Shown: one piece after another, positions 1-9,000 of the stretch
Numbering within the stretch: the first letter of the stretch is position 1
Layout of the letters: each line of letters starts with the position of its first letter
NCBI RefSeq assembly: GCF_020075495.1
Contig: NZ_JABYQT010000010.1
Coordinates: forward strand, 40,871 to 104,870
Direction of reading: 5' to 3'
DNA: 64,000 nt
Source: Vreelandella aquamarina
GTDB lineage: Bacteria > Pseudomonadota > Gammaproteobacteria > Pseudomonadales > Halomonadaceae
Position numbers and translations under genes: made by a program
Notes under the pieces: generated by a model
Seen by the model: the letters and a program-made list of their open reading frames with translations, nothing else
Told to the model about the DNA's origin: nothing
Database searches by the model: none

Positions 1-621
1 TATCGGAACATCGTGTTGAGGGCGGCCTCTCAGAACTAGCCATAGGCCGTTTACTCTGCGCCACTCAGTAGCCTGCTGATGGATAGGAACCCACTTTTAA
101 TGGTGGTCTGACACATCGTCGAAGCAGCGCACGGCGCTGCCGGGAGTAAGGGCGGCTAGCGCCGCCATCGCCGAGTGAACTCAGCTCCTACAAAACCGGC
201 TGTGTCGGGGAGTGGTACGCCTGGGCAGGCTGCTTGCTTTTGTGGGAGCCCACTTCGGTGGGCGAAGCAGTGCGCAGCGCTGCCGGGAGTGAGGCAGGTG
301 ACACGGCCATCGCCGAGTGAACTCAGCTCCCACAAAACCGGCTGTGTCGATGTGTCGGGGAGTGGTACGCCTGTGTAGGCTGCTTGCTCACCCGGGCTGG
401 TTTTGTGGGAGCCCACTTCAGTGGGCGAAGCAGTGCGCAGCGCTGCCGGGAGTGAGGCAGGTGGCACGGCCTTCACCGAGTGAACTCAGTTTTGCAGGCG
501 GCGGGGCGAAATAAATTCAGCGCCGCTCTCATGTCCCGCCGCCTGCACGTTCTCCATCTCATGGCACTAGCGTATTAATGCGATCTTACATGCTGGAACG
601 CACTGTTAGACGCTTCGCTGA
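1..621. other. Gene-free stretch with REP-like repeats
   Basis: I see no credible gene here. Short open frames exist on both strands, but they run through the repeat units, lack ribosome-binding sites and encode low-complexity sequence. The recognisable content is the repeat array at about 121-489. The stretch lies beyond the 3' end of the chemoreceptor gene, a usual place for REP-type elements. Confidence 0.6.
121..489. repeat. Tandem REP-like intergenic repeat, two full units plus a partial one
   Basis: A block ending in gccatcgccgagtgaactcag recurs with ends near 184, 326 and 489 (the last copy reads gccttcaccg). Two full units of about 142 and 163 bp and a partial first one result. Each full unit holds a short hairpin, TGTGGGAGCCCACTTC followed by GGTGGGCGAAG or AGTGGGCGAAG, at 241-267 and 404-430, then cagtgcgcagcgctgccggg. 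The partial unit keeps gaagcagcgcacggcgctgccggg near 121-144. The GTGGGAGCCCAC...GTGGGC form resembles REP elements of pseudomonads and halomonads. No RAYT transposase gene is in the window. Confidence 0.7.
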
Positions 622-2571
622 CTAATACCCTTGATACGCCAGTGCCAGCGAACCATTGCCTTCTGTCACCTTGAAACGCCCCACCATATCCGCCATATCC
701 CCCGCCTGGTCATCCAGCGAGCGGCTCGCCGTGGCCACCTGTTCCACCAGCGCGGCGTTTTGCTGGGTGACTTCGTCGAGTTGCGTCAGGGCCTGGTTGA
801 TCTGTTCGATGCCGGACGACTGCTCGCTAGTCGCGGCGGATATTTCCGATACCAGCGCGGCGGTATGCTGGGCGCGCTCGGCGATGGTTTTCAGTGTTTC
901 GCCGGTGGAAGCCACCAGATTTTCGCCTTCCTGGATACTTTCGACGTTGTGGTGAATCAGCTTGCGAATCTGCTTGGCTTCCTCGGCACTTCGGCTGGCC
1001 AGGTTACGCACCTCAGAGGCGACCACCGCGAATCCCCGGCCCTGCTCGCCTGCGCGGGCCGCTTCTACGGAAGCGTTCAAGGCCAGGATATTGGTCTGAA
1101 ACGCGATACCGTCGATGGCTTCCACGATGGCGGTAACCTTCTGGTTGGCCTGAGAAATCTTATCCATCGCCACCCGTGCCCGCTCGGCGATATCGTTGGC
1201 TTCTTTTGCCTGGCTGGCCATCTCCTGTGTAGAGTGGCGTGCTTGCTGTGCGGTATCGGCACTCTGCCTGACCGTTGCGGTAATCTGCTCCATGCTGGAC
1301 GCCGTTTCCACCAGCGAGGCGGACTGCTCTTCGGTGCGCTGCGCCAGGTCGGCATTGCCTTTCGCTATCTCCTTGCTGGCGACCTCGACGGACTCTGCCC
1401 CTTGCTTGATGCTGGCCACCAGCGCTTCTGTTTCAATGGTCGATTGATTGAAGGCCTGGTACAGCTGCGAAAGTTCATCGCTGCCCGGAACGGCCAGGCG
1501 CTGGGTCAGGTCGCCGCCACGTGTCTGGATATTCGTCAGCGCGGCCTGCAAGGGGCGCACGATGCTGCGCACGATCAGGATGGAAAGCAGAATCGCGATC
1601 CCCGCGGCGGCTACCGAAAGCGCCAGATAGTACACCAGGCCGCTGACCGCTCGATCACGCAAGCCCTGGGCGGTTTCGATCAAGTCACTTGATGCCTTTC
1701 GCCCAATCTCGCCTAGCTGATCTATCAGGCGGGTCTGCTGTTCGAACCATTGCTGATGATCAGCCCCGAAGTTGCCGGCGATGCCTCGCTCCACTGCAAT
1801 ACCACGCATGGCCGCCAGGTTCCTTGCAAGGTCACTGGACAAGACGTCTGCCAGCTCGCCCTGGATCTCCTGGTTGGCGAGATTGTTGAAACTGCTGGTA
1901 TAGGCATCGGCGCGGCCTGTAAGCGAAAGAAGATTGGTGTACATGGTGGCGGAGAGGGCGTCTGTGCTAAAGGCGGTAGTCAACAAGGCGCGCTCTATAC
2001 CAGCAAGTTCTTTTATATTCTGCAGGTTGTAATAGGCGTTCAACTGCCTGACGATCTCTCCGTTTTCCACGCTGAAGGTCAACCTGCTGACGATATTGAT
2101 CAGGAGGTTATTGATGCTGGTGTAGTAGGTGCTGGACTGCTCGCCCACTATTTCCTGGTGATCAGCGCGCTGGCGAAGGCGGCTCACATCGTTCAGAAGC
2201 TGCTTGGCCTGTTCTACCTGCGCCTGTACGCCAGCATCCTGTGCAGCAAAGCTCAGGCTGTGGGTATAGGTGTTGAAGGCATTGATCCGCTCATCCGTCT
2301 GCCTGCGCTGTTCGGGCAGTTCGGTACGAAAATTCTGGCCATTGCTGCCCAGAAAGGCGGCGGTCATGCCGCGCTCGCGCTGAAGCTCGTGGACCAGAGC
2401 GCCGGCATATTGGCTCAGCACGGTCATCTCCTGAAGGTGGCCCATCTCCGAGACAAGCGACTTGCGCTCCAAGATACCCGATACCGCTAACCATGCCATG
2501 GCAATCAATGGCAAGGCGAGAACCAGAACGAATTTACGTCCTATGGAAATACGGTGTAGTGCCTGCAGCAT
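622..2571 (-). CDS. Methyl-accepting chemotaxis protein with NIT sensor domain
   Basis: A 649-aa transmembrane chemoreceptor. The N-terminus has a membrane segment (about residues 12-33). The periplasmic region begins with LVHELQRERGMTAAFLGS, typical of the nitrate/nitrite-sensing NIT domain. A second membrane segment lies near 308-335, then HAMP, then the cytoplasmic signalling domain. The hairpin tip is clear: DGIAFQTNILALNASVEAA and GRGFAVVASEVRNLA, which contact CheA and CheW. It has no C-terminal CheR-binding pentapeptide (it ends LALAYQGY). The gene stands alone, and a sigma-28 type promoter upstream fits co-regulation with flagella. The ligand is unproven: NIT domains suggest nitrate or nitrite, but only by family. 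Confidence 0.93.
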   Translation of the reverse strand: MLQALHRISIGRKFVLVLALPLIAMAWLAVSGILERKSLVSEMGHLQEMTVLSQYAGALVHELQRERGMTAAFLGSNGQNFRTELPEQRRQTDERINAFNTYTHSLSFAAQDAGVQAQVEQAKQLLNDVSRLRQRADHQEIVGEQSSTYYTSINNLLINIVSRLTFSVENGEIVRQLNAYYNLQNIKELAGIERALLTTAFSTDALSATMYTNLLSLTGRADAYTSSFNNLANQEIQGELADVLSSDLARNLAAMRGIAVERGIAGNFGADHQQWFEQQTRLIDQLGEIGRKASSDLIETAQGLRDRAVSGLVYYLALSVAAAGIAILLSILIVRSIVRPLQAALTNIQTRGGDLTQRLAVPGSDELSQLYQAFNQSTIETEALVASIKQGAESVEVASKEIAKGNADLAQRTEEQSASLVETASSMEQITATVRQSADTAQQARHSTQEMASQAKEANDIAERARVAMDKISQANQKVTAIVEAIDGIAFQTNILALNASVEAARAGEQGRGFAVVASEVRNLASRSAEEAKQIRKLIHHNVESIQEGENLVASTGETLKTIAERAQHTAALVSEISAATSEQSSGIEQINQALTQLDEVTQQNAALVEQVATASRSLDDQAGDMADMVGRFKVTEGNGSLALAYQGY

Positions 2572-2658
2572 TCTATTTTCTCACTTGGAAGGAACGTTCG
2601 GGGTATTTACGGCAAAGAAATCGTAAACAGCGTTATATTAAGTAAAAGTGCTCTGTTT

Positions 2659-2685
2659 TTATCGGCAAGAGCTATTGATACTAAA
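2659..2685 (-). promoter_or_regulatory. Sigma-28 (FliA) type promoter for the chemoreceptor
   Basis: On the minus strand a perfect GCCGATAA -10 box (2659-2666) lies exactly 11 nt after TTTAGTAT (2678-2685), which matches the TAAAGTTT -35 consensus at five of eight positions. Transcription would start near 2650, about 80 nt before the chemoreceptor ATG. Sigma-28 control of chemoreceptor genes is common in flagellated gammaproteobacteria. Confidence 0.7.
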
Positions 2686-2781
2686 GTCGTAATATTACAT
2701 ATCTATTGAAGAATTGATTCCGGTCAAGTTTTAGCTACAGAACTAAGCAAGGGTGGTTTTTACGACAAGGAGAGGCTTAGA

Positions 2782-3033
2782 GTGATTGAAGGAATTCTCG
2801 AAGGCTTTGCCAGAAGTGTGGGGTGGTTCCTGGGCCACGTAGTCAGTTTCGTTATTTTTCGCGTGGGCTATTTTATCGGCTGGCCGTTGGTTAAGTGTCT
2901 GACACTCGGCGCCTATCCTGGCAAACGCCGATACCAATACGGGGAGCGGCAATATACACAAGAAGAGCTATGGACGAGCTGCCTGGGGGTGTTGATTGCC
3001 ATAACGTTAGCCGTATATATCTATACGCGCTGA
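2782..3033 (+). CDS. Small membrane protein, unknown function
   Basis: An 83-aa protein with a GTG start preceded by aaggagagg at a good distance. It has two hydrophobic stretches (about residues 8-38 and 65-80) separated by a basic, aromatic loop with GAYPGKRRYQYGERQYTQEE. The loop and the tyrosine-rich patch suggest a small inner-membrane protein with a cytoplasmic loop. I do not recognise the family. It lies 250 bp upstream of the YqiJ-like/flotillin genes on the same strand and could belong with them, but the gap argues for separate transcription. Confidence 0.6.
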   Translation: MIEGILEGFARSVGWFLGHVVSFVIFRVGYFIGWPLVKCLTLGAYPGKRRYQYGERQYTQEELWTSCLGVLIAITLAVYIYTR

Positions 3034-3282
3034 AAGCCGCTAACCAAGCCAGCGCGAAGGCGCGAGAACGTAAACAAGCACGTGTTCGTTGTAAGACATT
3101 CGCTATATGTCATGTAAGCAATATCTCAAAATAGGGCACTTGCTTGATTTTGATTATCGATTCTGTAAGTTTGGCCCATTGGCTGAGAATGCAGTGCCCT
3201 GGCCCTGAAGGGCTGTATGACGTGATTCGTCATGGCCTGATGAATTGGCTATCGCGTTGATATTTAAAGCGCCTCTGCAGCA

Positions 3283-3960
3283 ATGCGCGAGGCCGAGACT
3301 CCCCCTGTCTTCATGGATGCAAGACGCATGCCTCTATTTTTTTCGATCACCACCACGTTTCCGACCGTTATCTTCAGCGTGCTGCTCGTGATGGCCGTTA
3401 TCTATTGGCTTATCTCGCTTTCAGGCATGGGCGATGGTGACCTGGCTGATGGAGATGTGGGCGGCGAAGGCGTGACCGGCCTCGGTGGCCTCTTGGCAAC
3501 ACTCGGGCTCCAAGGCGTGCCGCTACCCTTGGCCGTGACGCTGGTGGCTCTGTTTGGCTGGGTCTTCAGCTATTTCAGCGAGCTGCTGCTGGGCGAGTGG
3601 GTGGCCGCAGGGCTTTTATACGGGCTGTTCGGCACGCTGGTGGTGGTGCTGAGCTTCGCTTTTGGCGTGTTCGTCACCTCTTATCTGATTCGTCCTTTGC
3701 GGCCGCTGTTCAAGCCCGCCCGCCACCTGCCTGCCGAACAGCGGCTGACCGGCACGTCGTGCACGGTACGTTCGGGCAGTGTAGATAGAACCCGGGGCCG
3801 GGCTGATGCCTACATGGATGGTGACCATTTCATACTGCAGGTACGCAGCGACAAGCCGCTGGTGCGCGGCGACCGCGCCGTGCTCATTCAGTATCTGGCT
3901 GACGAAGACGCTTACTGGGTAATGCCCGAAGACGATTTTACAACCGGCTTAGCCGACTGA
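3283..3960 (+). CDS. YqiJ/NfeD-like membrane protein with C-terminal OB-fold
   Basis: Up to 225 aa; a start at 3328 (MPLFFS, 210 aa) is equally plausible because neither start has a convincing ribosome-binding site. Three hydrophobic segments lie near residues 22-48, 83-103 and 108-138, with a Gly/Asp-rich loop (GMGDGDLADGDVGG) between the first two. The soluble C-terminus (about 150-215) begins LTGTSCTVRSGSVDRTRGRADAY and looks like the OB-fold of the NfeD/YqiJ group. In E. coli yqiJ precedes the flotillin yqiK, and here a flotillin gene starts 24 bp downstream. The likely role is to partner the flotillin in membrane microdomains. Confidence 0.8.
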   Translation: MREAETPPVFMDARRMPLFFSITTTFPTVIFSVLLVMAVIYWLISLSGMGDGDLADGDVGGEGVTGLGGLLATLGLQGVPLPLAVTLVALFGWVFSYFSELLLGEWVAAGLLYGLFGTLVVVLSFAFGVFVTSYLIRPLRPLFKPARHLPAEQRLTGTSCTVRSGSVDRTRGRADAYMDGDHFILQVRSDKPLVRGDRAVLIQYLADEDAYWVMPEDDFTTGLAD

Positions 3961-3984
3961 TTACTCTGCTGGAGGAGAAAAAGA

Positions 3985-5916
3985 ATGGATTTATCGTGGG
4001 TCATGCCTGGTTTGATTATCATTGGCGGTCTTGTATTTCTCGGCATAGCGATTCTATCGCTGATCAAGGCGTTCTACCGCAAGATCGACCAGGGCGAGAC
4101 TCTGATCGTCAACGACCTTTCGACGACGCCCAAGGTGTACTTCACCGGCGCGATGGTGCTGCCGGTCATTCACCGCGCGGAAACCATGAAAATTTCCGTG
4201 ATCACCCTCGAGCTGAACCGTACGGGCAAGGAAGGCTTGATCTGCCGCGATAACCTGCGTGCCGATATCAGCGTGGCCTTTTACCTGCGCGTCAACGCCA
4301 CCGCCGAGGACGTGCTGCGGGTGGCCAAGTCGGTGGGCGTGAATCGAGCGTCTGATCGCAATGCGGTCAATGAGCTGTTCAATGCCAAGTTCAGCGAAGC
4401 GCTGAAGACCGTCGGCAAGAAGATGGACTTCATGCAGCTCTTTGATGAGCGCCAGCAGTTCCGCGATGCCATCGTCGAGACCATCGGTCAGGATCTGAAC
4501 GGCTATGTGCTGGAAGACGTCGCAATCGACTATCTGGAGCAGACGCCCAAGAGTTCGCTCGACCCGCACAACATTCTGGATTCCGAAGGTATCAAGTGCA
4601 TCACCGAGATCACGGCGAAGCACAATGTGGAAACCAACCGCCTGGAGCGTGATCAGGAACTCGAGATCCAGCGCAAGAACGTCTCGGCCCGTGAGGCCGC
4701 CCTCGAGCTCGAGCGCACCCAGGCCGATGCAGAAGCGCGCCAGCGCCGTGAAATCGAGAGCCTGCGCTCGCGGGAAGAGTCCGAGGCCGAGCAGGTTCTG
4801 CATCAGGAGCGCTCCAAGAGTGAAGCGGCACGCATCAAGACCGATGAAGAGCTGGCGATTGCCGAAGAGAACAAGCAGCGTCAGATCGAGATGGCTGCCA
4901 AGGCGCGTGAGCGTGCGGTGCAGATCGAAGACGTGCGTATCCGTCAGGCCCGGGAGCTCGAGGACGTCAACCGTGAGCGCGCGGTAGAGATCGAGCGCAT
5001 CGGCATGGAGAAGGCGCTGGAAGAGGAACGCAAGGAAATTGCCGATATCACCAGCCAGCGTATCGCCGTCGAGCGCAGCGTGGCCGAGGAAGAAGAGAAC
5101 ATCAACGATGTACGCAACCGTGCCGAAGCCGAGCGGAAGAAGGTCACCCGCTTGACCGCGGCTCAGGCCGAGGCCGAAGAGAGCAAGACCAAGGAAGTTC
5201 GCGCAGCCGAAGCGGCCTACGAACGCTCCAAGCTCGAGGCTGAAGAGACGATCATCCGTGCTCAGGCGGAGCTGGACTCTGCTGAAAAACGCGCTGCTGC
5301 TGATGAAAAACAGGCGCGTGGTCATCAAGCTCTGACCGCAGCAGACGGCCTGGCCGAGGCGCAGGTGCTTGAAGCGCGTGCCCACGCTCAGCGTAGCGAA
5401 GGCCTCGCCCAGGCGGAAGTCAAGACCGCCACGGCCAAGGCCGACGAGGAAGCCGGCATGGCCGAAGTGCGCGTGCTCGAGCAGCGCCTGGAAGCCGAAG
5501 CCATGGGCGAAGAGAAGCTGGGTGCCGCCAAGGCACAGGCTCGCGAAGCGATGGCCAAGGCCGAAGCGAATGGACTGGTCGAGAAGCTGCGCGCCTACGA
5601 CAACATGTCCGAGGAAGCGCGTCACTTCGAGGAATTCCGCATGAACCTGGAAGTCCACGAGAAGGAAGTGATGGCCCAGATCGAAGCGCAGCGCATCGGC
5701 ATGCTGGAAAACGGCAAGGTCATGGCCGCGGCGCTGCAGAACGCCAAGTTCGAGCTGATAGGCGGCGACGGCGGTATCTTCGAGAAGTTCGCCACCGGCC
5801 TTGGCTATGGCAAGACCGTTCAGGGCGTACTCGACAAATCGCCGGCGCTGCAGGCCACCTTGGCAGGGCTTGCCAATCGTGCCATGAGCCCCGGTAAGTC
5901 CTCAGAATCGGCCTGA
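3985..5916 (+). CDS. Flotillin family protein, YqiK-like
   Basis: A 643-aa SPFH/flotillin protein. ATG follows ggaggagaaaaaga, a strong ribosome-binding site. An N-terminal membrane anchor (LIIIGGLVFLGIAILSLI, about residues 9-28) is followed by an SPFH/Band-7 domain to about residue 200. A long Glu/Ala/Arg-rich coiled coil covers about 210-560, with repeated AEA, ERA and EEE patterns. The C-terminus resembles the flotillin oligomerisation region. Flotillins scaffold membrane microdomains. The gene directly follows its YqiJ-like partner and precedes a giant AAA ATPase. It is longer than most YqiK proteins because of the extended coiled coil. Confidence 0.9.
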   Translation: MDLSWVMPGLIIIGGLVFLGIAILSLIKAFYRKIDQGETLIVNDLSTTPKVYFTGAMVLPVIHRAETMKISVITLELNRTGKEGLICRDNLRADISVAFYLRVNATAEDVLRVAKSVGVNRASDRNAVNELFNAKFSEALKTVGKKMDFMQLFDERQQFRDAIVETIGQDLNGYVLEDVAIDYLEQTPKSSLDPHNILDSEGIKCITEITAKHNVETNRLERDQELEIQRKNVSAREAALELERTQADAEARQRREIESLRSREESEAEQVLHQERSKSEAARIKTDEELAIAEENKQRQIEMAAKARERAVQIEDVRIRQARELEDVNRERAVEIERIGMEKALEEERKEIADITSQRIAVERSVAEEEENINDVRNRAEAERKKVTRLTAAQAEAEESKTKEVRAAEAAYERSKLEAEETIIRAQAELDSAEKRAAADEKQARGHQALTAADGLAEAQVLEARAHAQRSEGLAQAEVKTATAKADEEAGMAEVRVLEQRLEAEAMGEEKLGAAKAQAREAMAKAEANGLVEKLRAYDNMSEEARHFEEFRMNLEVHEKEVMAQIEAQRIGMLENGKVMAAALQNAKFELIGGDGGIFEKFATGLGYGKTVQGVLDKSPALQATLAGLANRAMSPGKSSESA

Positions 5917-5981
5917 TAAAAGCGGCCATTCATCCAATGCCAGGACGGGCATGATGCCGTCACATGGTTCCTGGCCTTTAC

Positions 5982-6010
5982 AAGACCGCATGTGTTATCG
6001 CTGCGGTCTT
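5982..6010 (+). terminator. Hairpin between flotillin and ATPase genes
   Basis: Perfect 9-bp arms AAGACCGCA (5982-5990) and TGCGGTCTT (6002-6010) enclose an 11-nt loop and are followed by TGCTGTTTCGC rather than a run of T. It could be a weak terminator or an RNA-processing site that sets the ratio of flotillin to ATPase. Confidence 0.45.
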
Positions 6011-6048
6011 TGCTGTTTCGCTTGAGCACTCTTTTCAGGATGAGCACT

Positions 6049-9000
6049 ATGTCTAAGGACGCGGTATCGCAGGAGCACGCTTCGGTCGAGAATATCGTCA
6101 GAGAAAGCACGGCATTCGAAACCATTCAACGCCGTCTGAGCACCCAGGGCAATGAGCTGGACGTCTCCGTTGCACGCTTGAACGAAGCGCGCGCGGACGT
6201 TTTCGGAAGCAGCAGCATGGCGCTTCTAGGCCGGGCGCGTGTGCGAACTGAAAATAACGCGATCGCGCGTGACATGGTGCGCATCGGCGACCAGATCCTG
6301 TTCGGGTTCAACGTGCAGCTTGGCTTGCGCAAGACGCTGGATGCCAGCGATATCTTCGCTCTCTACCATCTCAAGGACGATGACGATGGGCTCGAGCTTG
6401 CAGAAGCCTCCTTTACCGACAGTTTCTTGACCGACGAGCAGTTTGCAAGGGATTTCAAGGAGCTGCAGCAGTATTACAGTCACGCCACCCTCGTGCAGTT
6501 GGTGACGCTCAACAACAAGCTGCTGATTGCCTTTCAGATTGGCGAGAAGCTAAGCGATGTACGCGTCTTCCGCTGGGAGTTGACAGGCCAAGGTGAGGTC
6601 AGCCGCTACATTGATAACCGGGGCGAGCGTGACCTGGTATTTCCTGACCGCTTTGCCTTCCCCTGGAAGCCGGCAGGGCGTGACCTGCAGGAACAGGGAC
6701 GCGCGCCCCACCTGAATATTCTCGATACTGTCTTCGTCGATAACCTGCGTGGCCATATCACCTTCAAGATCGAAAACAATACCAGCAGTGGCGAGGGAAT
6801 TTTCACCGACCCGGTGGAGTCCGACTCGCAGTCGCTGGACGATGCGACGTTCGAGTATGCAGACCTGGGGCCGGTGCTGCTTGTGCGTATACTGCCGTTC
6901 AATGAAAAGCAGTGGCGTTACTATCTTTTCAACCGTGCCGAGCAGCACGTCAAGCGAATCGATGCCATGGCCGGCTCGGTGATCGAGCTTCCGGAAAACC
7001 ATGGTCTGATATTTCCCTCGGGGTTCTACCTGAACACGGGGGAACTCACCACCTACGAAGTGCCGGAAGAGGATCTACGCTTCAAGCGGATGGTGCGCTC
7101 ACCGAATGGCGAAGATGTCCTGTACGTCTTTTATGCCCCGCGTACCGGGCACGTGGTGCTCTACCGTTACAACCTGATTCGCAAGCAGGTGGATACCCCC
7201 ATGGTGGGCCATGGCGCGGCGCTGCTGGAGAACGGGCATCTGGCAATCTTTTATGCCGAAGATGAGCCGACGCTGGTGCATCCTATCCAGGTATGGGACA
7301 CGCCATTCATGTCCGAGCGCTTCCACGCCCAGGACGCGGTGCGCAACGACACCCCTCTTGGCCGAATCGGGAACCCTGAGCTGGTGCGCGGCATTGCCGA
7401 GCTGAACAGTATCGTGCAGCTCTCCGGCGAACAGCAGGCGAACGAGCGGCATTTCAACGCCATTATCCGCCGTGTCGATCGCACCTTGAACCAGTTCTAC
7501 TGGATTGGCGAGCCGGATTTCAGCGCCATTCACGAAGCGCTGGAGCAGCTCAAGCATACCGCTGAGCTGATGCTCGACGAGTACGAAAAGGTGCAGGCCA
7601 TTCGCGCTCAGACAGCCAAGGCGCTGGATGAGGTAGAAAAGCAGCAAACCGAGCTGTTGCGTGAGCTCAAGCCCAGCAGCTGGAAAACCCCCGATGTGTT
7701 CGTGACCTATCTCAAGCGCCTGCGCGACCACCGAGGCCGGCTGATGGCGCTTCGCGAGCGCCGCTATCTCGACGAGAAGCGGCTTGAAACCCTGGTCGAG
7801 GCGCTGGACAAGGCGGAAACATCGCTCACTCGGCAGACCTTCACCTTTCTGGCTCAGCCTGAAGCGTTGGAGGGTTATCGTGAAACGCTGGCGGAGCTCA
7901 AGGCCCAGGTGGGCGAGTCACACACCCGCCAGGCGCTTGCCGAGTGTGTGGCGCAGTACCGTGAGCTGACCTCGGGCCTGGATATGATTCAGGGGCTGCT
8001 TTCCTCGATGTCGGGTGGCGATGCCGTCGAGCAGACGCGTATTACCGAAAACATTTCCAGCATTTATGCTGCCATCAACCAGCAGCGCTCCGAAGCGGAA
8101 ATCCGCCTGCGCGAGCAGGGCAGCGCTGAAGCCCAGGCCCAGTTTGCCGCCCAGATTCGCCTGTTTGAGCAAAGCCTTGCCAACGGGGTAGGGGCGCTGC
8201 GAGAACCCGATGACTGTGATCAGTTGATGACGCGCATGCTGGATCAGCTCCAGGAGCTGGAAAGCCAGTTTGGTGAATTCGACGAGTTCTTGACCACCAT
8301 TCTCGAGCAGCGTGAAAGCGCCCATGAAAGTATCGAAGGCCGGCGTCAGCAGCTTCAGGACGAGCGCCAGCGCCGGGTTGCCACCTTGACCGAGGCCAGC
8401 CAGCGAATTCTGGCCAACGTGGCGCGCCGCACCGAACGTTTTGAAACGCTGGAAGAGCTGCATAGCTTTTTCGCCGCAGACGCCATGGTGGCCAAGGTGC
8501 GCAGCATGGTGGACGAACTGCGCAGCGCCGGCGCCAACCTGGAGGCGGACGATATCGCCGGGCGCCTGCGCGCCTCCCAGGATGCGGCACTGCGCAGCGT
8601 ACGCGACCGTGCCGATATCTACGAGTCCGGTGGCAATGTGATTCGCCTGGGGCCGCGCCACCGTTTCAGTGTCAACCAGCAAAACCTCGATCTGACGCTG
8701 GTACCGCGTAACGATCACATCATGCTCCATCTGACGGGAACTCAGTACTATGAGCCGCTGGAGGACTCGCGCCTGACCGAGCTGCAGGATTACTGGAGCA
8801 TGTCGCTGCCTTCGGAAAGCCGCACCGTCTACCGTGCCGAATACCTTGCCTACCTGTTCATGCAGGAGCTGGCGGCGCCGGGGGCCCCGCAGGTCAATGT
8901 CGAAGACGTCGAGGAGTTGCAGCGTCACATCGCCAGCTTTGCTTCGCCGCGCTATCGCGAAGGATACGAGAAGGGCATTCATGACCATGATGCAGCGCTG

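Noticed and set aside
121..489. CRISPR array at the left end
   Set aside because: The repeats are long, only two or three in number, and lack short uniform spacers; no cas genes are in the window.
4054..5658. Long open frame antisense to the flotillin gene
   Set aside because: It is a by-product of the repetitive Glu/Ala/Arg codons of the coiled coil on the other strand.
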